Program-made: the position numbers and the translations under genes | Assembly: GCF_023698535.1 (NCBI RefSeq) | Contig: NZ_JALJCL010000001.1 | Location: 248,001-312,000 of the forward strand | DNA: 64,000 nt | Direction of reading: 5' to 3' | From: Halorientalis regularis | Lineage (GTDB): Archaea > Halobacteriota > Halobacteria > Halobacteriales > Haloarculaceae | Notes under the pieces: model-generated | Told to the model about the DNA's origin: nothing | Databases searched by the model: none | Seen by the model: the letters and a program-made list of their open reading frames with translations, nothing else | Shown here: positions 16,496 through 25,195 of the stretch, in pieces | Numbering within the stretch: the stretch's first letter is position 1 | Layout of the letters: the number at the start of each line of letters is the position of its first letter

Positions 16496-16811
16496 AGTTG
16501 GAGTCCGATCAGAGCAGTCCCAGAACTCGGTGAGAGTGCGCCTGATATAGGAGGAGAGGGAGGAGTCTGATGTCGTCGGCACGGAACGGCGTCCTGCCGA
16601 AATGATCCGTCGACTGGTACTCCTTCTCCGGGGACAGCGCGTCTTTCGGTTACGTTCACTCGAACGCCACGACGTAAATAGTCGGTGGATCGCTGTTACC
16701 GATAGCGGCGTTCGGATACAGGACGGGCCGCCAGAGAGAACCCCAGTCTGTCGGCGGATTTCACACGGATTTTATACCGTCAGTGGATTGGTCCAGATAG
16801 GTGTCGGTACT
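16496..16811. promoter_or_regulatory. Divergent promoter region between RNase J and the antiporter gene
   Basis: No gene is supported here. It holds a TATA-like element for RNase J (about 16543-16549, minus) and TTTATA at 16771-16776 (plus), about 38 bp before the GTG at 16812. The long upstream extension of the antiporter reading frame (from 16602) has no membrane or domain character. Confidence 0.5.
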
Positions 16812-18692
16812 GTGAGTTCCGGGGCTAGTTTGATCCCCCTCGTCGTGACCATCTTAGGGTTGGGTGTCACGGCCCAGGTGTTAGCCGATCGGCTGGAGAT
16901 CCCGAGCGTCCTCTTTCTCATCCTCGCCGGGATCGCCGTGGGGCCGGAGGGACTCGACATCGTCAGCCTCGAATCGTTCGGTGGCCCAAGTCCGCTCACG
17001 GGAATCGTCGGCCTCTCGGTCGCGATCATCGTGTTCGAGGGTGCATTCCATCTGAAAGTCTCGAAGCTACGGCAGACGCCGCGAGAGGCGTTCCGCTTGG
17101 TGACCATCGGGGCTGGGATCACGCTCTTCGGGACGGCCCTCGCCGTCCGGTTCGCGCTCGACGCCTCGTGGACGCTGTCGTTCCTCGTCGGGTCGCTCCT
17201 CGTGGCGACGGGGCCGACCGTGGTCACGCCGATCCTGAACGTCGTACCAGTCCGTGACCGGGTTGGTGCCGCGCTGGAAACGGAGGGGATCGTCAACGAC
17301 GTGATGGCGGCGATCATGGCGGTCGCTGTCTTCGAGGTGCTCATATCCAGCGGGACCGGCCTCAGTCTGGTCGTCGAGTCGTTCCTGACGCGCCTCGGGA
17401 TCGGCGTGTTCGTCGGTGGCCTGTCGGCTGGCTTCCTGTGGTATATCTTGGCACACGTCGACCTGTCGCCGTCGAACGCAGTCCGGAACGCCCGACTGAT
17501 CGTTCTCGTCGGTGCGATCGCGACGTACGGAATCGCCGATGCACTCGCCACGGAAGCGGGGATCGCCGCCGTCGCGACGGCCGGTATCCTCCTCGGGAAC
17601 GCCGATCTCCCATACGAGGACGAGATCGAGGCGTTCAAAGGCGACCTCACGCTGATCGTCCTCTCGTTCGTATTCATCTCGCTGGCGACACTGCTGTCGT
17701 TCGACGACCTGCTGTCTCTCGGAGTCGGTGGGCTGTTCGTGGTCGTGGTCGTCGTGGTGGTCATCCGGCCACTGGCCGTCATGCTTTCGACGTACGGGAA
17801 CCGATTCTCGTTCCGCGAACGGTTGTTCATGAGCGCCGTCGGTCCCCGGGGGATCATTCCCGCGAGCGTGGCCACGCTGTTCGCGCTCGAACTCCGTGGG
17901 TCCAATCCCGAGGCGGCGACCATCCTGGTGGGAACAGTCTTTCTGGTCATTCTGACGACCGTCGTGTTCGAGGGTGGATTCGCTCGACACATCGCACAAG
18001 CACTCAACGTCTTACCCATGCGTGTCATCATTGTTGGCGGCGGCCGCGTCGGTCGCGGCCTCGCCGAACGGCTGGAGGATCGCGGCGAAAACGTCATCAT
18101 CGTCGACAACGACCAGCAACAGGTCGAACAGGCCCGGAACGCGGGCTTCACCGCGCATTTCGGTGACGGAACCGACACGGACGTTCTCAGGTCGGTCGGG
18201 GTCGGCAACGCGAAAATCGTCGCGGCGGCGACCGGCGACGACGACGCGAACCTGCTCGTCGCCCAGCTCACCCAATCGAAGTTCGATGTCGAAACTGTAC
18301 TGGCCCGGGTGAACACGCCCGGCAACGCCGAGGCCTTCGAGGAACTCGGTGTCCGGGCCATCTCGGCCGACGACTCCATCGCACAATCGATGGACAACGC
18401 CATCGAGCGGCCGGCTCTCTCGGAGTGGATGTCGGAGCTCGGTCGGGCGGGTGACGTGCAGGAGATCGAGGTGACCGCGGAGACCCTCGTCGGTACGTCG
18501 ATCAGCGACCTCGACGGCGAACTTCCGGACGGCGTCCTCGTCGCGCTGGTCAGCCGGGACGGCGAGTCACAGATTCCCGATCCCGAGTGGACGCTCCAGC
18601 ACGGCGACCACCTTACCTTCGTCGGCCGACGCGACGCCGTCCACCGAGCGCTCGAACAGTGTCACCCGGACCTTCACGCCGATACCGCCTGA
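16812..18692 (+). CDS. CPA-family cation/proton antiporter fused to TrkA-N and TrkA-C domains
   Basis: 626 aa from a GTG at 16812, chosen from the TATA at 16771-16776. Residues 1-395 form about 12 membrane segments of the NhaP/KefB type, with the antiporter signature around EGIVNDVMAAIMAVAVFEVL and a start VTILGLGVTAQVLADRLEIPS. Residues 403 onward are a Rossmann NAD(H)-binding RCK/TrkA-N domain (IIVGGGRVGRGLAERL, then FGDGTD), ending in a TrkA-C domain (about 545-620). The fused RCK domain would gate Na+ or K+/H+ exchange by nucleotide. In a salt-in halophile this serves ion and pH balance. The ion transported is not certain. Confidence 0.92.
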   Translation: MSSGASLIPLVVTILGLGVTAQVLADRLEIPSVLFLILAGIAVGPEGLDIVSLESFGGPSPLTGIVGLSVAIIVFEGAFHLKVSKLRQTPREAFRLVTIGAGITLFGTALAVRFALDASWTLSFLVGSLLVATGPTVVTPILNVVPVRDRVGAALETEGIVNDVMAAIMAVAVFEVLISSGTGLSLVVESFLTRLGIGVFVGGLSAGFLWYILAHVDLSPSNAVRNARLIVLVGAIATYGIADALATEAGIAAVATAGILLGNADLPYEDEIEAFKGDLTLIVLSFVFISLATLLSFDDLLSLGVGGLFVVVVVVVVIRPLAVMLSTYGNRFSFRERLFMSAVGPRGIIPASVATLFALELRGSNPEAATILVGTVFLVILTTVVFEGGFARHIAQALNVLPMRVIIVGGGRVGRGLAERLEDRGENVIIVDNDQQQVEQARNAGFTAHFGDGTDTDVLRSVGVGNAKIVAAATGDDDANLLVAQLTQSKFDVETVLARVNTPGNAEAFEELGVRAISADDSIAQSMDNAIERPALSEWMSELGRAGDVQEIEVTAETLVGTSISDLDGELPDGVLVALVSRDGESQIPDPEWTLQHGDHLTFVGRRDAVHRALEQCHPDLHADTA

Positions 18693-18707
18693 GGTCTTCT
18701 CTCGGCG

Positions 18708-19946
18708 CTACCAGCGCAGGAGTTCGCGTGGGCCGTACCGCATCGCGACGATCCCAGCGAACGTCAGCACACCGGTGAGAGCGGCCACGCCGCCGACGAC
18801 GAACACCCAGGCCATTCCCGCTGTATCCATGAGATAGCCGCCGACGAGCGGAGCGAGTAGGGCTCCCGGCCGCCAGACCAGCCCGCGGACGCCGAAACTG
18901 CTCGCGATACCGTTGTCCTTCCCCTCGTCGGCGAACAGCGCCATGCTCGCGGGTTCCCGGACGGCGTCGGCCACCCCGAGGAGTCCGTTCAATCCGACCA
19001 CGAGGAAAAACACGGCCGGGAGCGTCCCGAGGATAGGAACTGCCACCGAGAACCCCAGACGACTTCCGAGTGCCGGTGCCAGGGGGATCGCCAGTGCGAT
19101 CAGGCCGTACGCACCACCACCGAGCGTGATGAACAGACCGCGGCCGAAGCGGTCGGACCACCGGCCCGTAATCGGCTGGCAGAGCATGTTCGTGAACTTC
19201 TCGGCGGCGACGGCCACCCCGACGGCGGCCGCGGACAGCGCCAGTCCGCCGCGGGCGACCGACACGCCGACGAAGATGGGCACCCAGTTACGCACGAGCG
19301 TCACGGAGACGGCGTACTGGGCCCGGAAACTCGTGATCGTGAGAATCCGCTCGTTGAGGGCGAGATCGAAGAAGGCGAACCCTGCGACTTGTGTCTCGTC
19401 GGCCTCGACGAACACCCAGACGCCGAGCGTCGCGAGGACGAACAGCGCGACCAGTGCCGCGAAGATCGGTTCGAATCCGAACGCGTCGTAGAGCGCACCG
19501 GCACCCAGCGTCCCGACGACGCCGGCGGCCATCCGCCAGGCGTTGTACTTCCCGATCTGGTTGGCTCGTTCGTCCGGTGCGGCGATGTCGCCGACCAGCG
19601 CCAGGCTGATCATCCCGGTACCGACGATGCTCAGCCCCTGGAGCGTCCGAGCGACGATGAACCCGGCTGGCGTCTCGACGACGGTGAACGAGGCGTACGC
19701 GAGGACGCTCAGGGCCAGCGACACGAGCAGTATCGTGTGCTTGTTGTACCGGTCGGCTGCCCATCCGATCGGCACGATGGCGATGGCCCGCCCGAGGCTG
19801 AGCGCGGTGACGAAGAGGCCGACGACGACACCCGTCGCCCCGAGCTGTTCGATGTAGGTCGGCAACAGGGTCAACAGCGTGATGAATCCGAGGCTGCCGA
19901 CGAACCGGGTCAAATAGAGCGGGTAGAACTGCCGACGACTCGACAT
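18708..19946 (-). CDS. Major facilitator superfamily transporter
   Basis: 412 aa, 12 predicted membrane segments. The start MSSRRQFYPLYLTRFVGSLG is followed by the MFS motif-A loop IGWAADRYNKHTILL between segments 2 and 3, and a second GRWSDRFGRGLFITLGGGA between 8 and 9, so both halves keep the motif. Substrate unknown; drug/proton antiport is the commonest role of such sequences. Convergent with the antiporter gene, 15 bp apart. Confidence 0.9.
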   Translation of the reverse strand: MSSRRQFYPLYLTRFVGSLGFITLLTLLPTYIEQLGATGVVVGLFVTALSLGRAIAIVPIGWAADRYNKHTILLVSLALSVLAYASFTVVETPAGFIVARTLQGLSIVGTGMISLALVGDIAAPDERANQIGKYNAWRMAAGVVGTLGAGALYDAFGFEPIFAALVALFVLATLGVWVFVEADETQVAGFAFFDLALNERILTITSFRAQYAVSVTLVRNWVPIFVGVSVARGGLALSAAAVGVAVAAEKFTNMLCQPITGRWSDRFGRGLFITLGGGAYGLIALAIPLAPALGSRLGFSVAVPILGTLPAVFFLVVGLNGLLGVADAVREPASMALFADEGKDNGIASSFGVRGLVWRPGALLAPLVGGYLMDTAGMAWVFVVGGVAALTGVLTFAGIVAMRYGPRELLRW

Positions 19947-20049
19947 ACTCGGTGGCAGTCAGGGCGGACAGGTAAGCCGCTCGGCTCGGGCCGTCAGTGT
20001 GGGGTAGTACCACTCACGGTCGGCAGTGACCCGAAGGCGGTGACGAGGG

Positions 20050-20718
20050 CTACTCGCCTGTGAACTGCCCGAAATCCGCCCGCGTCGACCGGAGATCCAT
20101 CTCGATGTCACCGTCGGACTGTTCGGTGATCCAGAGGACGCGGTCGGCCGTTTCCGCGATCGCTGCCACCGTCTCTTCGTCGTGGGCCGTGTAATCGAGC
20201 CCGAAGACCGCCAGCCCGTCCGCAGTCCGCAGCCCGGAGATTCGCTCGACAACGTCGCTCACGTTGGCCGTCGACGTCGCACTGAGCATCGGCGAGAGTG
20301 ACCGGACCACCAAGTGTCGATTGTCCCCGGCCGCGATCTTCCCGGTCAGGTCGGAGAGCCCGATGACCAGTCGCTCAGTATCGCCCTGTGACGGGGTGTA
20401 CACCGTGGGCACCTCGCCGTAGGCCGCCGAAATTGACTGTCCTTCCGACACCATATCGACGACCCCGATCGACGGCCCTGACTCGGTGCCAAGCAACGAC
20501 GAATACGTCTCGCTCGTTTCCGAAACTCCCTGCTTCGTCGTGACGACGATGGCACTGTCCTCCGCCGAGCCGAACTGTCCGAGACATCGGAGTCCGAGGG
20601 CGAACTCTGTGGGGTCGAATCCGCATAGCAGGACCGTTGCCCCGTCGGTCACTGCGTCCGGGAACTTCAGAGCCGCTCGCCGGTCGTGTTCGGAACCGGA
20701 GTCAGGGACAGAGTCCAT
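20050..20718 (-). CDS. RecA/KaiC-like protein without P-loop (DUF7504-like)
   Basis: 222 aa. Alternating strands and helices resemble the haloarchaeal DUF7504 proteins: GATVLLCGFDPTEFALGLRC, SAIVVTTKQGVSETSE, LVIGLSDLTGKIAAG, HLVVRSLSPMLSATS, GLAVFGLDYTAHDEETV and a final strand DRVLWITEQSDGDIEMDLR. The Walker A loop of true KaiC is absent, so this is probably a non-ATPase relative used in signalling or regulation. It starts 4 bp after the stop of a zinc-ribbon gene, so the two are co-transcribed. Confidence 0.72.
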   Translation of the reverse strand: MDSVPDSGSEHDRRAALKFPDAVTDGATVLLCGFDPTEFALGLRCLGQFGSAEDSAIVVTTKQGVSETSETYSSLLGTESGPSIGVVDMVSEGQSISAAYGEVPTVYTPSQGDTERLVIGLSDLTGKIAAGDNRHLVVRSLSPMLSATSTANVSDVVERISGLRTADGLAVFGLDYTAHDEETVAAIAETADRVLWITEQSDGDIEMDLRSTRADFGQFTGE

Positions 20719-20722
20719 CGTG

Positions 20723-20932
20723 TTAGCTCCCCCCACGAGAGCGTTCGGTCGACGAGCGACGAAGTCTCGAGAGCGTGTCCTCCGGGTAGAAGCGCGCACC
20801 ACAGCGCGGGCACTCAGCGACGGTCACCGTTTCACGTGCTGCTGTCGCAAACGGGAGATCCTGTACGTCGATCGTCCGTTCGAAGAGGCCTGCACCGCAG
20901 TCCGAGCAGGGGGGGTCTGTTTCATGAGTCAT
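20723..20932 (-). CDS. Zinc-ribbon protein (69 aa)
   Basis: Two cysteine pairs, CSDCGAGLF and CPRCGARFYPED, separated by about 30 residues, form a rubredoxin-like ribbon; the C-terminus is basic (RLRRSSTERSRGG), which is unusual for a halophile protein and suggests nucleic-acid or protein docking. Leads a two-gene unit with the DUF7504-like gene. Function unknown. Confidence 0.78.
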   Translation of the reverse strand: MTHETDPPCSDCGAGLFERTIDVQDLPFATAARETVTVAECPRCGARFYPEDTLSRLRRSSTERSRGGS

Positions 20933-21112
20933 GGCTATTCAAGGGGCGGTCACGGCAACGTCCCACGAGGCGGACCGGTGGCCGCCGGAACCACGGACAC
21001 ACGGCACGCGTTCAAGAGCAGTGCCGTCACGGGTCCGCGACGGCGGGCCAAACGGCAAGCGCAAAAAGGACGGGACCGATCGCCCAGTTAGCACACCTAT
21101 AACAGCGCGGAG

Positions 21113-21119
21113 ATAAATA
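21113..21119 (+). promoter_or_regulatory. TATA box for the DUF2298 gene
   Basis: ATAAATA lies about 38 bp before the GTG at 21154, placing initiation within roughly 10 bp of that start and supporting the GTG. Confidence 0.5.
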
Positions 21120-21153
21120 CTCTTCGCCCCGATTCGATTCAGGCAATGTCGAC

Positions 21154-23484
21154 GTGTTTTTATTCGGTGACCAGCAGCCACCAACCACACCGGTGGTCGA
21201 CATCTCCGTCGTCACCGTCTGGCTCCTCCTCTGTGTGGGACTGGGGTTAGCCGGTGGCTCGATAGCAGTCGGCGGACTCCCCCAGCTCGGACGCTACGCG
21301 CCTGCGTTCGGGCTGCCAATAGCCCTTTCGCTACTCGGCATCGTCGGACTGTGGATCGGTCACGTTTCGATTGCGCTCGGTCTGTGGGTAGGGCTCGGAT
21401 TCATGGCGTTTGGGGCAGTTATAGCGACGAGACAGCAGAACTGGTGGCATCAGTTCCGGGCTGGACTGCCGGCCTACGCGCTGTTCACCGTCGCCTTTCT
21501 GTTGATGATTTCACTCCGGGCCATGGATCCAGCGGTCAATCCATCCAGTGGCGAGAAATTCCTGAACTTCGGCCTCCTCACGGCGCACCTCGAAGCGGAC
21601 GTGCTCCCGGCTGAGGATATTTGGTTCGCCAGCGAACCGTTCAGCTACTACTACGGCGGGCACTTCGTCGCGTCGCTGCTCGCCAGGCTCACCGGAACGC
21701 CCGCTCGCTTCGCCTACAACCTCTCACTGGCGACGTTCTATGCGACCCTCGTGACCGCGGCCTACGGGCTGGCCGGCGCCATCGGACGACGGTGGAAGGT
21801 CGGCCGCACGGCCGCGTTGCTGGGCGCGTTCTTCGTCGGATTCGCCAGCAATCTACTGACGGTTGCTCGGCTCGCGGCTTGGGCGCTTCCGGATCTGCTT
21901 GTGTCGGCGTTCGTTTCTCAACCGGCGGCACAAGTCGGGCTCGCGCCTGGTTCGTTCGACTACTGGCCGGCCAGCAGAATCGTGCCGGGGATGATCTCCG
22001 AATTTCCGCTGTTCGCCTATCTCAACGGCGATCTGCACGCCCACATGCTCGCGATGCCGTTCCAACTGCTCGTTACCGCGATTCTCTACGTCTACTTCTG
22101 GACCCCTGCTGATCGACGTGGATACCGGATTGTATTGCTATTCGGTGTCGTTCCCGCTATCTCGGGATTCGTTACAGCCACGAACGCCTGGGCGTTACCT
22201 GTTCTCGCTGGCCTGGTCTGGCTGACGCTGTATTTCGCGCCTGCACCACCGGCGACACTCGGCTTCGACCGGCTCTGGTCGGCCGTCCCACTGGACCGAC
22301 TGTCGATCCCTGCGTGGGCAGCCGCTGCCGGGCGAGCGATTGCCTCGACGCTCGCGGTCGCCGTCGTGATGCTGCTCTCTATTGGCTGGTCGCTTCCGTT
22401 CTGGACCGTCACCGCAACGTCTGGGATGTCACTCGCCTTCCTCCCATCCCGGAGCCCGCTACCTGCGCTGTTGGTCATCCACGGCGGCTTTCTGGTCGTA
22501 CTGGTCCCGTATCTCGTCAGGCGGCTCTCCCCGGACGCTTCCGCACGGACCCGTATCGCTCTCGTCGGTGGTGCCGTAGTCACAGCTGGTGTGCTCTTCC
22601 CCGATTTCGCCGGTGTCGTCCTGTTTGGCCTCCTCGCCGTCGTCGCCTGGTTCGTTCTCCGCCGGACTCGCAGCATCGAGTTCGACTCCACGGGCTACGA
22701 AGCTCTCCTGGCGTTCGGGGGCTTGAGCCTCGTCGTGTTAGTCGAACTCGTGTATCTCCAGGAACCGGCCGTCCCCGGCCGGTTCAATACGTTCTTCAAA
22801 ACCTACGCCCAGATCTGGCTCCTGTTCGGTATCGCCGCTGGCGTCGTCGTCGCCCGGTTCCTCGCGAGTAACTGGTCGCGTTCCCGTCCGAACATCTCCG
22901 GGCGGGCCACACGCGGAGCGCTGGTGTCCATGCTCCTCCTTTCGACGAGCGTGTACGGGGCTGGAGCCGTTCATCAATGGACGACAGCCGACAGCGATGG
23001 TGTCAGAACACCCGACGATCCGACGCTCAATGCCTTGTCGTTCGCCGAGCAACGGTATCCCGATCAGATGGCCGCGATCAACTGGCTCGACGATCGGTCG
23101 GGAACCCCGACCATCGCGAGTGCGCCTGGTGCGTACATCTGGAAGGGATACCACTGGGTCAACGCACCCTCCAGTCTCACTGGGCTTCCGACCGCCGCTG
23201 GCTGGGCACACCAAGCCGGCTATCGAGGCTCCGATACGTACTGGGGTCGCGTGGACGACGTCGGACTCATATTCAACGGGGGCCAGCAGGAACGGTATCG
23301 TCAGCTGGAGCGATACGACGTCAGGTACGTCTTCTACGGACCGATCGAACGTGACCGATATGGAACTGGGCTCTTTCGAAACGAGTCCGCTGTGACCCCG
23401 GTATTCGAGGCCGATAACGTGACGATATTCCGCGTAAATCAGTCAGCAATCGACCGACGCGAGTTTTCGACCAGACCAGCCTGA
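21154..23484 (+). CDS. DUF2298 (Chlor_Arch_YYY) multi-pass membrane protein
   Basis: 776 aa beginning at a GTG. Many membrane segments (about 15) and the family-naming YYY motif in FSYYYGGHFVASLL near residue 165, following the acidic loop DVLPAEDIWFASEP. NGDLHAHMLAMPFQ and a C-terminal extracytoplasmic domain (INWLDDRSGTPTIASAPG, GWAHQAGYR) are typical. The layout resembles GT-C lipid-linked glycosyltransferases, so a role in surface glycosylation is plausible but untested. Stand-alone gene behind a TATA box. Slightly AT-richer codon choice than its neighbours. Confidence 0.85.
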   Translation: MFLFGDQQPPTTPVVDISVVTVWLLLCVGLGLAGGSIAVGGLPQLGRYAPAFGLPIALSLLGIVGLWIGHVSIALGLWVGLGFMAFGAVIATRQQNWWHQFRAGLPAYALFTVAFLLMISLRAMDPAVNPSSGEKFLNFGLLTAHLEADVLPAEDIWFASEPFSYYYGGHFVASLLARLTGTPARFAYNLSLATFYATLVTAAYGLAGAIGRRWKVGRTAALLGAFFVGFASNLLTVARLAAWALPDLLVSAFVSQPAAQVGLAPGSFDYWPASRIVPGMISEFPLFAYLNGDLHAHMLAMPFQLLVTAILYVYFWTPADRRGYRIVLLFGVVPAISGFVTATNAWALPVLAGLVWLTLYFAPAPPATLGFDRLWSAVPLDRLSIPAWAAAAGRAIASTLAVAVVMLLSIGWSLPFWTVTATSGMSLAFLPSRSPLPALLVIHGGFLVVLVPYLVRRLSPDASARTRIALVGGAVVTAGVLFPDFAGVVLFGLLAVVAWFVLRRTRSIEFDSTGYEALLAFGGLSLVVLVELVYLQEPAVPGRFNTFFKTYAQIWLLFGIAAGVVVARFLASNWSRSRPNISGRATRGALVSMLLLSTSVYGAGAVHQWTTADSDGVRTPDDPTLNALSFAEQRYPDQMAAINWLDDRSGTPTIASAPGAYIWKGYHWVNAPSSLTGLPTAAGWAHQAGYRGSDTYWGRVDDVGLIFNGGQQERYRQLERYDVRYVFYGPIERDRYGTGLFRNESAVTPVFEADNVTIFRVNQSAIDRREFSTRPA

Positions 23485-23558
23485 CCCCCTCCGGTCTACA
23501 CCGGGGTCGCTCGTGTTCCCACACCACGTTTTTCGGTCTGGCAGACCCAGCTAACCGT

Positions 23559-23679
23559 GTGAGTGACTCATCCGCTCATCAGTGTCCAGTCTGTGGGTGG
23601 ACTGGCCCCAGATCAGCGCTCGAGACGGAAAATAACGAGTCGAACTGCCCAGCGTGCGGGGAATCAGTTCCGGTGTAAG
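23559..23679 (+). pseudogene. Frameshifted zinc-ribbon micro-gene
   Basis: From a GTG at 23559 the frame reads SDSSAHQCPVCGWTGPRSAL, then at about 23626-23641 the matching second half NCPACGESVPV and its stop (23677-23679) lie in the +1 frame. Removing one T from GAGTTCG would restore a 40-residue two-CxxC ribbon of a familiar haloarchaeal kind. So this is either a recently broken gene or a single-base sequence error; reading on in the first frame gives no second ribbon. Confidence 0.5.
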
Positions 23680-23830
23680 ATGTCAGTTCCGCCGACTGTG
23701 TGCTGATCGTCTCTTTAATCGAATCGGAGTTTGGGGCGAAAGAGCCCGGCACTCTCGGGCATGATCGACTACTGGAGGCGCTGCCGAAACGATGGCGGGG
23801 AATTCCCGAATCCCAATTCCTTGCGGCCAA

Positions 23831-24073
23831 TTACTCGCTCCAGGAGATCTCGTATTCGAGTTCGTATCGCTGTTCGCCGGTTTCGGAGTCAGTCAGCCGT
23901 TCCAGTTCCACCTCCAGGGTCGGCTCCTCCGGGACAGTGACCTCCCGCTCCTGCTCCGGACCCGACAGTTGCACCGTCCCGGATTCGATCTCCTCCGCGG
24001 CCACGGCGAGCGTCTCGGCGATCTCCGACCGGGTCTGTGGATTCTCGGTCTTGAAGGGTTGTTCTTCGGGCAT
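23831..24073 (-). CDS. Amphi-Trp domain protein (80 aa)
   Basis: From the ATG at 24071-24073: MPEEQPFKTENPQTRSEIAE, a helix AETLAVAAEEIESGTVQLSG, then two strands (EVTVPEEPTLEVELERLTD and EQRYELEYEISWSE) ending in the Trp. This helix-plus-amphipathic-strands layout with a C-terminal W is the amphi-Trp domain, small stand-alone proteins of archaea and bacteria with no known activity. Convergent with the broken zinc-ribbon gene. Confidence 0.82.
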   Translation of the reverse strand: MPEEQPFKTENPQTRSEIAETLAVAAEEIESGTVQLSGPEQEREVTVPEEPTLEVELERLTDSETGEQRYELEYEISWSE

Positions 24074-24213
24074 CCAGTGAGAACACACCGTCCAGTTCGA
24101 TAGGTGTGTGGGGAGTTCTCACGAACTTGGAAACGCGGTTCCCGTCGATCCGAAACCGACGAGGCGGTCACTTCGGCCTGTATCCCTTTCAGGAAGTCGC
24201 ACTATCGTCAGGT

Positions 24214-24606
24214 ATGGGCGACCAACGAGCACTTACCACTGATGCGGTGATCGAACTGGGCGGCGAGGTACTTCTGCTGGAGCGGAACCATCCACCCTTC
24301 GAGGGCCACTGGGTGTTGCCGGGGGGCTACGTCGAACCCGACGAAACCGCGCGAGAGGCCTGTGTCCGCGAAACGAGTGAGGAAGTAGGCCTCGACGTCA
24401 CGGTCGAGGAGTTCGTCGGACTCTACGACGATCCCGACCGTGACGAACGCGGCAACGTCAGCGCGGCGTATCTGTGCGCACCGGTTGGCGACGTATCGCC
24501 GACTGCCCGAGAGGAGGCTCGTCAGGTGGAGACGTTCGACCCGTCTGACCTGCCACCGCTCGGATTCGATCACGAGCGGATCGTCACCGACGCACTGCCC
24601 CAGTGA
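24214..24606 (+). CDS. Nudix hydrolase
   Basis: 130 aa. The complete Nudix box spans 38-60 (GYVEPDETAREAC, then RETSEEVGL), holding the Mg2+-binding glutamates. The fold starts TTDAVIELGGEVLLLERN, and HWVLPGGY precedes the box. Short ADP-ribose pyrophosphatase-like members look like this, though substrate choice lies outside the box. It is followed, 52 bp on, by a macro-domain gene in the same direction, which makes an ADP-ribose derivative a reasonable substrate (inference). Confidence 0.9.
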   Translation: MGDQRALTTDAVIELGGEVLLLERNHPPFEGHWVLPGGYVEPDETAREACVRETSEEVGLDVTVEEFVGLYDDPDRDERGNVSAAYLCAPVGDVSPTAREEARQVETFDPSDLPPLGFDHERIVTDALPQ

Positions 24607-24658
24607 TCGAGCCCGGCACTCCTGAGAATTTTACTGTGGCGACGGCGTACGGAACCAC

Positions 24659-25183
24659 ATGGAGTTCACAGTCATCGAAGGCGACATCGCCGATCAGAGC
24701 GCCGATGCACTCGTGAACGCGGCCGGAACGAGCCTCCAGATGGGCAGCGGCGTGGCGGGCGCGCTCCGTCGAGGCGCACATGGACCGATCAACGACGAAG
24801 CGGTTTCGAAGGGACCCGTCGATCTCGGGGCGGTCGCCGTCACCGACGCGTACGAACTCGACGCCGAACACGTCATTCACGCCGCCGCGATGCCCCACTA
24901 CGGCGACGGACGGGCGACCACGGAGAGTATCCGCGAGGCGACGGAGAACACGTTGGAGAGAGCCGACGAACTCGGCTGTGAATCACTCGTCGTTCCGATT
25001 CTCGGCACCGGCGCAGCCGGGTTCGACTTCGAGACCGGTGCCCAGATCGTCTGTGAAGCGATCTGGCAGTACGGACCCGACACGCTGGACGACGTTCGGG
25101 TCATCGCGTACTCGACGCCGGAGTACGAGACTGTGCAGGAGATCGCGGATCGGCTCGAGTCGAACGACGACCAGCAGGAGTGA
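24659..25183 (+). CDS. Macro-domain ADP-ribose/O-acetyl-ADP-ribose hydrolase
   Basis: 174 aa macro domain. ALVNAAGTSLQMGSGVAGAL gives the N-A-A/G loop that binds the distal ribose, and VVPILGTGAAGFDFETG the second phosphate loop; HVIHAAAMPHYGDG lies between. MacroD-type enzymes deacetylate O-acetyl-ADP-ribose or remove ADP-ribose from protein. Neighbouring Nudix gene and a Sir2 elsewhere in the window give a coherent route. Its end lies 12 bp from the convergent aCPSF1 stop. Confidence 0.92.
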   Translation: MEFTVIEGDIADQSADALVNAAGTSLQMGSGVAGALRRGAHGPINDEAVSKGPVDLGAVAVTDAYELDAEHVIHAAAMPHYGDGRATTESIREATENTLERADELGCESLVVPILGTGAAGFDFETGAQIVCEAIWQYGPDTLDDVRVIAYSTPEYETVQEIADRLESNDDQQE

Positions 25184-25195
25184 CGAAACGCTCGT

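Noticed and set aside
16602-16811. Upstream extension of the antiporter to an earlier start
   Set aside because: The extra 70 residues are Arg-rich with no membrane or domain character, and a TATA box at 16771-16776 places the transcript start after them.
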